DNA of 41,242 bases from Clostridia bacterium (GTDB lineage: Bacteria; Bacillota; Clostridia; Oscillospirales; Acutalibacteraceae). Position 1 is the stretch's first letter. Every line of letters begins with the position of its first letter. The translations under genes and the position numbers were made by a program. The stretch lies in NCBI GenBank assembly GCA_029098305.1, contig JAQXOB010000033.1:1-41242 (forward strand), given 5' to 3'. Under the pieces are notes generated by a model. It searched no databases. It had not been told where the DNA came from and worked only from the letters and a program-made list of their open reading frames with translations. Positions 33,596-41,242 of the stretch are shown here, piece by piece.

Positions 33596-35488
33596 ATGAG
33601 TGAAATAGAAAGATTGGACGGAATGAGTATGGATATTGAGAAAGCCAACATGGACAAATTAAAAAGCGTATTTCCCGAGTGTTTTGCTGAGGGAAAACTT
33701 GATATAGACAAGCTACTATCGCTTTGCGGCGAGTATATTGACAATAATTTTGAAAAGTATAAATTTGAGTGGAAAGGCAAATCAGAGTGCCTGCATTTAG
33801 CACAAAAGCGTTCATCCGGCACGCTGCGCCCTTGTAAGGAAGAAAGCGTGAATTGGGATACCACAGGGAATCTCTACATAGAGGGCGATAATTTAGAGGC
33901 TTTAAAGCTTCTGCAAACCACATATTATCGCAAGGTTAAGATGATTTACATAGACCCGCCCTACAACACGGGAAACGATTTCGTATATGAGGACGATTTT
34001 GCCGATCCTTTGGCGCGTTACAAGGAAGTAACACAGCAGACAACAAAGTCCAACCCCGAAACAATGGGCAGATACCACACAAACTGGCTCAATATGATGT
34101 ACCCGAGACTTCGCCTTGCGGCTAACCTTTTAAGGGATGACGGAGTTATATTTATCAGCATTGATGATAATGAAGTGACTAATCTTAAAAGATTATGTGA
34201 TGAAACATTTGGAGAAGAAAATTTTGCTGGAATATTTCCATGGAGAAAGAGAACAGCAAAGTCTGATGTTCCTTTTGGTATATCTCAAGATTATGAATGG
34301 GTTATTTGTTACGCTAAATCTCAAATTTTTATAGCAGGACTTGAGGGCGGAACAAGAAAATATTTTGAAACTGATGATTTTCCCGGACGCCCATGGAGAA
34401 TACATGATCTCACAACACAAAGGAGTGCATTTGAACGTCCTAATAGCAATTTTACAATGGTAAACCCAAAAACAGGTAAGGAGTATCCTGCAAATCCTAA
34501 TAGGACATGGGCAGTTACAAAAGATACTTTTGAGCAATATTATTCTGAGGGAAAGATTGTTTTTCCAGATGATTATGATTTTTTGAGTATAACAAAACCT
34601 GCATTTAGATATTTTAAAGACGATGATATGAAAAAGGCCGGTGACAGATTTGGCTTAATACCGGCAAGCACAAAACTTCCGGAAGATATTGGAATGACAC
34701 AGGATGGAACAAAAGATATAACAGGCATTTTTGAAAATAAAGTGTTTGGATTTCCAAAGCCGGTTTCATTTATAAAATATTTTCTGAATATAGCTACCTA
34801 CAACGATAAAGATGCAATAATCCTCGACTTTTTCTCCGGCTCTGCCACCACAGCCCACGCTGTTATGCAGTTAAATAAAGAGGACGGAGGCAACCGTAAA
34901 TTTATACTCGTTCAGCTCCCCGAATTATGCGATGAAAAATCCGAAGCCTACAAAGCCGGTTACAAAAACATCTGCGAAATCGGCAAGGAGCGTATTCGCC
35001 GCGCCGGCGCACAACTTTTACAGAGCGACAGCCAATTAAGCGTAGATGATATGGACAGACAACCGCTTGATGTAGGATTTAAAGTTTTCAAGCTTGACAG
35101 CTCTAACTTAAAGGCTTGGAACGGAGAGCCTATTCTTGATGATGACTTTGAAGAACTCGCAAGTCGTATGAATGAAATGATACACCGTGTAAAACCCGAC
35201 AGAACGGATTTAGATATGATATACGAAGTCATGCTGAAAATGGGTGTACCGCTTGTATATCCTGTAACTGAAATCAGGCTTAACAACAAAAAAGCATATT
35301 CTATCGGTGAAAACTGTATGCTGCTTGTTTGCCTTGATGAAGATGTGCAGCCCGAAGATGTTGAGGAAATGGTTGAGTATGCGCCGGGAATGGTTATCAT
35401 ATCCCGCGAATCATTTAAAGACGATACAGCTATGGCAAACGCTTATTACATCTTGAATGATAACAAGATCAAGCTAAAGCTACTTTAA
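33596..35488 (+). CDS. mod: Type III restriction-modification DNA methyltransferase (Mod)
   Basis: This 630-residue N6-adenine methyltransferase is of the beta class. The catalytic motif DPPY (residues 120-123, in MIYIDPPYNTGNDF) precedes the AdoMet-binding motif LDFFSGSATTAHAV (about residues 410-423). The roughly 200 residues in the middle form the target recognition domain that sets DNA specificity for both Mod and Res. The domain's DNA (about 34190-34795) is visibly more AT-rich than the flanks, suggesting exchange. The C-terminal half contains the typical NICEIGKERIRRAG segment. Start ATG follows GGAGG. No simple-sequence tract of the kind that phase-varies mod genes is seen. Length is normal and the gene is intact. 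Confidence 0.93.
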   Translation: MSEIERLDGMSMDIEKANMDKLKSVFPECFAEGKLDIDKLLSLCGEYIDNNFEKYKFEWKGKSECLHLAQKRSSGTLRPCKEESVNWDTTGNLYIEGDNLEALKLLQTTYYRKVKMIYIDPPYNTGNDFVYEDDFADPLARYKEVTQQTTKSNPETMGRYHTNWLNMMYPRLRLAANLLRDDGVIFISIDDNEVTNLKRLCDETFGEENFAGIFPWRKRTAKSDVPFGISQDYEWVICYAKSQIFIAGLEGGTRKYFETDDFPGRPWRIHDLTTQRSAFERPNSNFTMVNPKTGKEYPANPNRTWAVTKDTFEQYYSEGKIVFPDDYDFLSITKPAFRYFKDDDMKKAGDRFGLIPASTKLPEDIGMTQDGTKDITGIFENKVFGFPKPVSFIKYFLNIATYNDKDAIILDFFSGSATTAHAVMQLNKEDGGNRKFILVQLPELCDEKSEAYKAGYKNICEIGKERIRRAGAQLLQSDSQLSVDDMDRQPLDVGFKVFKLDSSNLKAWNGEPILDDDFEELASRMNEMIHRVKPDRTDLDMIYEVMLKMGVPLVYPVTEIRLNNKKAYSIGENCMLLVCLDEDVQPEDVEEMVEYAPGMVIISRESFKDDTAMANAYYILNDNKIKLKLL

Positions 35489-35503
35489 AAGGGGTGGAAA
35501 GAA

Positions 35504-38500
35504 TTGAAGTTAAAATTTAAAAATCAGGATTTCCAAACCGATGCCGTAAACGCTGTTGTTGATTTGTTTTCGGGACAGGAAAAATTAACCGATACATTCT
35601 CTGTTGAATCAGACAGAATATCAGATTTTATATACGGCACAAGCGTTGCAAATGTTGTGCGAATAGATAACGAAACAATAGAAAAAAATATGCACGAAGT
35701 GCAAAAGCGCAATAATCTTCCTCTTTCAGAGCTGTTTGAGGATAACACCGCACTCGACAAAGCACCGCATTTTTGCATAGAAATGGAAACAGGTACAGGC
35801 AAAACCTATGTTTACACCAAAACCATATTTGAGCTTAACCGTAAATACGGATTTAAAAAGTTTATCATTGTTGTGCCGTCAGTCGCTATCCGTGAGGGCG
35901 TTAATAAATCTTTTGAGGTTACAAAAGAGCATTTTGGTATGGAGTATGACAATGTACCGTACAATCAATTTGTGTACAACTCCGCTAAGCTCAACGATAT
36001 AAGAGAGTTTGCCACAAGCGCCGATATTCAAATAATGATTATAAATATTGACGCGTTTAAAAAGAGCGAAAATATCATAAACCGCGACAGGGACGCTTTG
36101 GGCGGCGAAACAGCGATAAGCTTTATTCAGGAAACAAATCCCATTGTAATAATTGACGAGCCGCAAAGCGTAGATAACACGCCAAAATCAAAGGAAGCAA
36201 TCGCCTCATTGAATCCCATGTGCGTACTTCGTTATTCAGCCACGCATAAGGAAAAAATCAATGTTTTGTACAGATTAACACCCGTTGACGCTTATCAAAT
36301 GGGGCTTGTAAAGCAGATTTCCGTGTCATCGAATCAGGTGTCGGGAGGCTTTAATGAGGCTTACATAAAACTCCTGTCTGTGTCGAATGATAACGGCTTT
36401 CGCGCAAGAATTGAAATTGATGTTAAAAAGGGTGACGCCGTAAAGAGGGAAAAAGTAACTGTTAAGCACGGCGAAGATCTTTTTCTTACTTCCGGTAAAC
36501 GCGATATTTACGAAGGCTATCAGATTGCCGGAATCGACTGCACACCCGAAAGAGAACATATTGAATTTAGCAACACAAAAGAGGTTGCGCTTGGTAAATC
36601 CATTGGCGATATAGACGAAAACATCATCAAAAAAGCACAGATAAAACGCACGATTGAAGCACACCTTAACAAAGAACTTTTATATGCCAAAATGGGTATA
36701 AAGGTGCTGTCCCTTTTCTTTATAGACAAGGTTGAAAAGTACCGCCACGAGGACGGCACACCGGGTATTTACGCCAAAATGTTTGAGGAGGCATACACGG
36801 AACTCTTAGCAAAGCCGAAGTATGAATCTATCAAGAATAGATTTTCGTCTGATGTAGCAAAAGCGCACAACGGCTATTTTTCTCAGGACAAAAAAGGCAG
36901 ACTCAAAGACACAAAGGGCGATACCCAAGCTGATGACGATACATATAACACGATTATGCGTGATAAAGAGTGGCTTTTAAGCTTTGATTGTCCGCTTAGA
37001 TTTATATTTTCCCACTCAGCCTTGAAAGAGGGCTGGGACAACCCTAATGTATTCCAAGTTTGTACTCTTATAGATCAGAAATCAACATTTACTTGCAGGC
37101 AGAAGATAGGCAGAGGCTTGCGTCTTTGCGTAAACCAAAACGGCGAGCGTGTAGAGGATAAAAATATTAATATTCTCCATGTTATGGCGAATGAAAGCTT
37201 TGCAGAGTTTGCGGACACATTACAGCATGAGATTGAAACCGATACCGGCATGAAATTCGGCGTTTTGCGGTACAGTATGTTTACGAATATGCTTGTACCT
37301 CATAAGGTTGAGGTCGTTTGGGAAGAAGATAAAAAAGAATGGAGCATACCGAAAGCAGTTGAACTGAACCTTACCGAAGAAGAAACGAAAAAGGCTATTG
37401 AAAAGGCGGAAGAAAGCTGCAAAGCAACAATTCCAGCAGAAATACCTCCTACCTACACATCAAATGAAAGCTTTGCCCTTGACGAAAACTCCAATCTCGA
37501 CACTCAAATTTCCACGCGTGAGCAAACCTATACGCAGACAGAACCTCTACAAACAGAAGAACCAATCAACGAAACACCACAACCGATTGCAGAGCCTGAA
37601 CACCCGAAAACAGCCGTTGTAACAATAGAAAAGAAAATGACTTACGAAGAAACAACGGAGCTTTTCAAGCATTTTGAAAAGGCTGATTATATAACAAGTA
37701 CTGGAAAAATCAAAGATACTATGAAAGAAGCCATAAAGAACGGAACTTTGGATATTCCCGAAAAATATGAGGCAATCGAAAATATAATTGAATCAATGGT
37801 TATAAATGTAGATAAGCGTCCGCCGGTTATGAACGCCGCGAAAGAAGTCAGTGTAAAACTCAATAAACAGGTTATGCTTTCTCCCGAATTCAGGGAATTG
37901 TGGGATAAAATAAAGCAAAAAACCACTTACAGAGTAAAAATTGACACCGAAAAGCTCGTTGAAAACTGCGTAAAAGCTTTAAAAGAATTGCCGCCTATCC
38001 ATAAGGCAAGAATTGTATCTCAGACAGCGGATCTAAATATAGAGAATTCGGGCATAACGCACACCGAGCGTGATATGCGAACAACAGATATATATGACAC
38101 ATACTCAAAACTTCCAAATATAATCATAACAATAAGCGACGAATCGTTGCTCACACCGACTACTATATACAGAATTATTATGGAAAGCGGCAGAGCACAG
38201 GATTTTCTTAATGATCCGCAAACATTTACAGAACAGGCAATACAAATTATACGCGATAACCGCCATGCGCTTGCGATTGACGGAATTAGGTACATAAAAC
38301 TTGAAGGCGAGGAATACTTTGCTCAGGAAATATTTGAAAAAGAAGAAATCATAGCAAACCTCGATAAAAACGCCGTCAAGGTAGAACACAGCGTTTATAA
38401 TTACATCGTGTACGACAGCTCCACTATAGAACGCCCGTTCGCCGTTGCGCTTGACAACGACCCTGATGTTAAAATGTTCTTTAAGATACCGAGCAAGTTT

Positions 38501-38734
38501 AAGATTGATACGCCGATAGGTACATATAACCCCGATTGGGCGGTCTATATGACAAAGAACGGCGATGAAAAGCTATATTTCATCGTTGAAACAAAGGGCA
38601 GCAGAAACCCGTTTGACAGAAAAGGCAAGGAGAATCTTAAAATTCACTGCGGCAAACAGCACTTTAAGGCGATTGATGAGAACATAGAAATGCACGACGA
38701 TACAAATTGGGGTCAGCTTAAGGTTAGGTTGTAA
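35504..38734 (+). CDS. res: Type III restriction enzyme, helicase-endonuclease subunit (Res), TTG start
   Basis: This 1076-residue protein has an SF2 motor with Walker A ETGTGKT (Lys100), motif II DEPQ (218-221), RYSATHKE (motif III), a KEGWDNPN segment and motif VI RQKIGRGLRL. The C-terminal PD-(D/E)xK nuclease reads TYNPDWAV followed by YFIVETKG (about residues 1009-1035). It needs Mod for sequence recognition. A Pro/Thr/Glu/Gln-rich, low-complexity linker (about residues 645-710) separates motor and nuclease parts. The start is TTG at 35504, behind GGGGTGG and 15 bp after mod. All catalytic motifs are present, so the system appears functional. Confidence 0.93.
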   Translation: MKLKFKNQDFQTDAVNAVVDLFSGQEKLTDTFSVESDRISDFIYGTSVANVVRIDNETIEKNMHEVQKRNNLPLSELFEDNTALDKAPHFCIEMETGTGKTYVYTKTIFELNRKYGFKKFIIVVPSVAIREGVNKSFEVTKEHFGMEYDNVPYNQFVYNSAKLNDIREFATSADIQIMIINIDAFKKSENIINRDRDALGGETAISFIQETNPIVIIDEPQSVDNTPKSKEAIASLNPMCVLRYSATHKEKINVLYRLTPVDAYQMGLVKQISVSSNQVSGGFNEAYIKLLSVSNDNGFRARIEIDVKKGDAVKREKVTVKHGEDLFLTSGKRDIYEGYQIAGIDCTPEREHIEFSNTKEVALGKSIGDIDENIIKKAQIKRTIEAHLNKELLYAKMGIKVLSLFFIDKVEKYRHEDGTPGIYAKMFEEAYTELLAKPKYESIKNRFSSDVAKAHNGYFSQDKKGRLKDTKGDTQADDDTYNTIMRDKEWLLSFDCPLRFIFSHSALKEGWDNPNVFQVCTLIDQKSTFTCRQKIGRGLRLCVNQNGERVEDKNINILHVMANESFAEFADTLQHEIETDTGMKFGVLRYSMFTNMLVPHKVEVVWEEDKKEWSIPKAVELNLTEEETKKAIEKAEESCKATIPAEIPPTYTSNESFALDENSNLDTQISTREQTYTQTEPLQTEEPINETPQPIAEPEHPKTAVVTIEKKMTYEETTELFKHFEKADYITSTGKIKDTMKEAIKNGTLDIPEKYEAIENIIESMVINVDKRPPVMNAAKEVSVKLNKQVMLSPEFRELWDKIKQKTTYRVKIDTEKLVENCVKALKELPPIHKARIVSQTADLNIENSGITHTERDMRTTDIYDTYSKLPNIIITISDESLLTPTTIYRIIMESGRAQDFLNDPQTFTEQAIQIIRDNRHALAIDGIRYIKLEGEEYFAQEIFEKEEIIANLDKNAVKVEHSVYNYIVYDSSTIERPFAVALDNDPDVKMFFKIPSKFKIDTPIGTYNPDWAVYMTKNGDEKLYFIVETKGSRNPFDRKGKENLKIHCGKQHFKAIDENIEMHDDTNWGQLKVRL

Positions 38735-38785
38735 TTTTCAGGTTTCTTATTAAAAAAACTAAACATTAAAATCAATCTACAAGAT

Positions 38786-38820
38786 ATTATCCCTCGCCTA
38801 TCCAAGACGAGGGATAATTT
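38786..38820 (+). terminator. Terminator of the restriction-modification operon
   Basis: An 11-bp stem (ATTATCCCTCG region / CGAGGGATAAT, 38786-38796 and 38808-38818) with a short following T-run. It lies 50 nt after the res stop codon. Confidence 0.65.
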
Positions 38821-38871
38821 ATACGCTGCATATGCAGATTTAAAAAAGCGTTTATAAAACTCTTTTGAATT

Positions 38872-38911
38872 AAAAAACGGTGCTAACCTTTTTAGGGTTA
38901 ACGCCGTTTTT
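38872..38911. terminator. Bidirectional terminator between convergent operons
   Basis: ACGGTGCTAACC pairs with GGTTAACGCCGT (one mismatch, one G-U). It is flanked by six A residues on the left and five T residues on the right, so it works on both strands between res (+) and the sensor kinase (-). Confidence 0.85.
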
Positions 38912-38962
38912 AAAATTGTGCCATATTCTATCTGTATTTCAATCTATCTCTAAAAACACAAA

Positions 38963-40309
38963 TCATTTTTGAGCCATACACTCCTCCGGAGTTATGTTCC
39001 TCAGTAAAAAAGCACTTGCCAAAAACCAACCATCCCTTTCTTGAAAAACAGCTCTGCCGCCGTATTTTTCTGCGATGCTGTTAATTATTCCTACTCCTTT
39101 TCCGTGGAACGCGGTATCCTCCTTAGTTGTTTTAAGCTCCGGATTGTTCTCAAGAACGGATTCTTTGATAGGATTACTGCAAGTGATAATGTAATAAGCC
39201 ATGTGCTCTTTTGTGTTAAGCTCAATAGTTCTCGGTGTTACATCCGGGTTATCTGATAAATACTCGATAGCATTATCGCATAAATTTCCAACAATTGAAA
39301 TTATATCATAATTGTCGTAATAATCCTTCAAATCGGATTTAATTCTCAGATCACAAGTTATTCCGGCGGAGTTTGCCTTTTCAAGTTTAACATTGACGAT
39401 GGCGTTCAATATGCTGTTATCTGTTTCAAGCGGGGTGTATATTGAAGCAATTTCATCCATAGTTTCTTTACACAGTTTTGATGCTTCGTCATAATTATGC
39501 TTGCTTTGAAACTCGTGAATACACCTAAGCTTATTGCTTATATCGTGCTTAGCCTTCCCTAAAGCTTCTATTTGAGCGTTTTCTCTCAATGCTCCTTCTT
39601 TATAAAGTGCTTCGCGTTGCTGACTAAGCTCCAATTGCTTCTCAATTTCGCCCTGTTTTCCTAAATATTTTATCATATATACAGTAAATACTGTTATTCC
39701 CAACAGTGCCATAACTACTATTAAATAATAAATATATATTTCCTCTGACGGATTTGTCTTTGTAAGCATAAGGAACATTGAACATACTATTACAATTGAA
39801 AGAATCGGTATACACAGCGAGGCAATAAAATCAAATCTGTTTTTAGGTCCTTCCTTTTGTTTAAATAACGCAAGAATAACCCACAAAGCGCCGATGTTGA
39901 GCAGATTAATAATGAGAATACAAAAATATCTGTATCCGGAGGAATAGTTGATGAGGTAATACATATCAACATTCGTAACAACAGTTACAATATATGAGAA
40001 CCCTAAAGAAATAACGGCATTAATAAGCAAATCCACTACAGCCATTAGTATTTTTAGATATCTGTTACCTTTCAAAAACAGCAGTACATATAAAACGAGT
40101 ATCGTTAATTGTATTACATCTTTTATGTAATCGTTTTCTATGTGAAATGTGATGAAATATAGTGCCGTAAAAAATACAATAATAGCACCCACTAAGGACA
40201 GTATGTTCTTTACGCCATCGTATTTTTTATCAAAAAACAAATAGAGAAATCCGATATAAAAAGTGGCTTGAATCGCATTTACTCCTAATTCAATTATAAA
40301 ATCAATCAT
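38963..40309 (-). CDS. AgrC-like sensor histidine kinase (GHKL, HPK10 family)
   Basis: This 448-residue protein has six to seven hydrophobic segments in residues 1-215, then a cytoplasmic coiled coil (KQLELSQQREALYKEGALRE). The dimerisation motif is KAKHDISNKL with phospho-acceptor His255. The N-box is NLCDNAIEYL (342-351), and the G-box region HGKGVGIINSIAEKYGG is at 402-418. This is the architecture of peptide-sensing AgrC/ComD kinases. Its start overlaps the regulator gene by 8 nt, so the two are co-translated. No AgrB or AgrD (peptide processing and precursor) is visible nearby, so the ligand is unknown. Confidence 0.92.
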   Translation of the reverse strand: MIDFIIELGVNAIQATFYIGFLYLFFDKKYDGVKNILSLVGAIIVFFTALYFITFHIENDYIKDVIQLTILVLYVLLFLKGNRYLKILMAVVDLLINAVISLGFSYIVTVVTNVDMYYLINYSSGYRYFCILIINLLNIGALWVILALFKQKEGPKNRFDFIASLCIPILSIVIVCSMFLMLTKTNPSEEIYIYYLIVVMALLGITVFTVYMIKYLGKQGEIEKQLELSQQREALYKEGALRENAQIEALGKAKHDISNKLRCIHEFQSKHNYDEASKLCKETMDEIASIYTPLETDNSILNAIVNVKLEKANSAGITCDLRIKSDLKDYYDNYDIISIVGNLCDNAIEYLSDNPDVTPRTIELNTKEHMAYYIITCSNPIKESVLENNPELKTTKEDTAFHGKGVGIINSIAEKYGGRAVFQERDGWFLASAFLLRNITPEECMAQK

Positions 40310-41021
40310 AGTCGTTTACCATATCTTTCAATATTTTTTCCGTAACATCTTTAAATCCGTCGCTTATGTTTAAAGACACACCGTTGTCAAGAATTATTTC
40401 CTTTTTAGCAGATGAGAATATATGTACTCTGTTTACAAGACAGCCGGAATTAATTCTGTAAAATCCTTTGTCACATAATTTCTGATCTATTTGCGATAGC
40501 AATGTACGTTCCTTAAAATCTCCTTGTACAGTATGAAAATATACATAGTTTTTATAATTATCTATGTAATAAATATCGTCAAGAAATACTGTGTACGCTG
40601 TTCTGCCGCATCTTATCGTATATTTTTCTCTTTCTTTTCTATATAGATTGATCGCTTCAACAGCTTCTTTAATATTAGGCAAAAGAGATGATTCTAAATC
40701 GACTTTCCTTATATACGAAAAAGGGATTACTTTTAACGCTGAAAAAACAAGATGATCCATACTTGTCAAAAATATAATAAGAGGGAGCTTAGTGGCTTTG
40801 GTTTTACGAATAATGTCTTTTGCTACATCAATTCCGGAGATGTTTCCCATTCCTATGTCAAGAAAAATCAAATCCATTTCCATGCAGCGCTTTATAATAT
40901 CATCATTGTAAAAGCTTTCTGTGTTGCACTCAATATCAAGCTGTTCACAAGCATTAATAATCTTTTTTGTAATAATGCCGCAAAAAGATTTGTCATCATC
41001 AACTATGGCAATATTTATCAT
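40302..41021 (-). CDS. LytTR-family response regulator (AgrA-like)
   Basis: This 239-residue protein has a receiver domain at residues 1-125. Acidic residues Asp8/9, phospho-acceptor Asp55 (LIFLDIGMGN) and Lys106 (SYIRK) are all present. The C-terminal LytTR DNA-binding domain is at about 135-239 (YTVFLDDIYYIDNYKNYVYF, then GFYRINSGCLVNRVHI). LytTR regulators bind direct repeats upstream of virulence, competence or bacteriocin genes. The start follows a near-perfect GCAGGAGGTGATTAG. The gene is first in a two-gene operon with the kinase. Its target genes are not identifiable from the window; the surface operon is one possibility. Confidence 0.93.
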   Translation of the reverse strand: MINIAIVDDDKSFCGIITKKIINACEQLDIECNTESFYNDDIIKRCMEMDLIFLDIGMGNISGIDVAKDIIRKTKATKLPLIIFLTSMDHLVFSALKVIPFSYIRKVDLESSLLPNIKEAVEAINLYRKEREKYTIRCGRTAYTVFLDDIYYIDNYKNYVYFHTVQGDFKERTLLSQIDQKLCDKGFYRINSGCLVNRVHIFSSAKKEIILDNGVSLNISDGFKDVTEKILKDMVNDYD

Positions 41022-41044
41022 CTCTAATCACCTCCTGCAAAAAA

Positions 41045-41073
41045 ATGATACCATAAAGACTTTTAAAAATCAA
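41045..41073 (-). promoter_or_regulatory. Promoter of the two-component operon
   Basis: On the - strand, TTGATT (41073-41068) and TATCAT (41050-41045) are spaced 17 nt. They lie about 24 nt upstream of the regulator's ATG. Confidence 0.65.
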
Positions 41074-41084
41074 TAACCTTACAG

Positions 41085-41242
41085 AGTGTCAGAATAATTA
41101 TGTGTAAAGTCGTCAATGATAGGTGACACTTTTCTCAAAAAAATATGATGTTCCAATTTTGTTTTTTGAGCCGGAGACAAAAAACTGAATTTTTGCTGTA
41201 TTTAGCCACCACCATTGGTGGCGTGACCTTGATTGATCTGGC
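41085..41242. mobile_element. Possible insertion-sequence end at the window edge
   Basis: AGTGTCA (41085-41091) and TGACACT (41124-41130) form an inverted repeat. A CTCAAAAAA/TTTTTTGAG hairpin follows (41134-41170), then GC-richer sequence unlike the neighbouring region and with no complete gene. The layout recalls an IS end (IS21-like ends are one thought), but no transposase is visible before the window stops. Confidence 0.22.

Noticed and set aside
33427-33923. Overlapping - strand open frames at the helicase-mod junction
   Set aside because: Both lie opposite real genes with clear motifs; no RBS and no recognisable protein features.
33596-35488. Simple-sequence repeats for phase variation of mod
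   Set aside because: I looked for homopolymer or 4-5 nt tandem tracts in the gene and found none long enough.
30925-38734. DISARM or BREX defence system
   Set aside because: The SNF2 helicase and methyltransferase fit superficially, but DrmA/B/C, PglZ and BrxC-type genes are missing, and Mod plus Res are classic type III.
1-41242. tRNA, rRNA or tmRNA genes
   Set aside because: No cloverleaf with a CCA-adjacent acceptor stem or conserved T-loop was noticed on either strand; a dedicated search was not possible.

Overview
The window looks like chromosome of a gut Firmicute of the Ruminococcus/Oscillospiraceae type. The clues are a dockerin, BspA-type leucine-rich-repeat (LRR_5) surface proteins, many short Cys-x2-Cys ribbon membrane proteins, AT-rich coding sequence, GGAGG ribosome-binding sites and a CTn/Tn1549-style conjugation module. 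This assignment is inference; no rRNA or other phylogenetic marker is present.

Layout. (1) 1-8000, + strand: part of an integrative conjugative element transfer operon. It encodes a coupling ATPase cut by the window edge, a small pilin-like membrane protein, a VirB6/TrbL-like channel protein, a PrgI-type protein, a VirB4 ATPase, a helical accessory protein and a CHAP-domain wall hydrolase. No relaxase is in view. (2) 8000-10310: two XRE regulators, a small conserved ORF, a SLOG-fold protein and a repeat-rich predicted non-coding RNA with a consensus promoter and an intrinsic terminator. (3) 10327-11790: a 1.46-kb segment bounded by 25-bp perfect inverted repeats. It carries a complete tyrosine recombinase and an outward-facing near-consensus promoter. 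(4) 11810-30682: a tightly packed 15-gene + strand operon, lower in GC, of zinc-ribbon membrane proteins, LRR_5 surface proteins, lipoproteins, an SGNH-hydrolase/VWA fusion, a caspase-like protease/propeller protein and a dockerin protein. (5) 30925-38734: a SNF2-like helicase with a type III restriction-modification pair (Mod, Res). (6) 38963-41021, - strand: an AgrC/AgrA-like two-component system. (7) The right edge may be the end of an insertion sequence.

Main proposal: segment 3 is a recombinase-encoded invertible promoter that phase-switches the 19-kb surface operon. As sequenced, the promoter (TTGACT-17-TATAAT, - strand) fires left across the left repeat into a - strand terminator just outside it. 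The operon's first gene has only 19 bp between the right repeat and its start codon, no recognisable promoter of its own, and the recombinase terminator immediately upstream. Inversion would place the promoter about 80 bp upstream of the operon, reading into it. The sequenced state therefore appears to be OFF. Each 25-bp repeat itself looks like a tyrosine-recombinase core site: two inverted arms around a 7-nt spacer.

The operon may encode one surface assembly. Ten of its 15 products carry paired Cys-x2-Cys ribbons. In all nine membrane-bound cases the ribbon is predicted to lie on the cytoplasmic side, at the N-terminus of some proteins and the extreme C-terminus of others; the tenth is a soluble protein with four ribbons. 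Two further predicted small RNAs and a mosaic methyltransferase specificity domain are described below. All functional statements come from reading the sequence; no database search was run.
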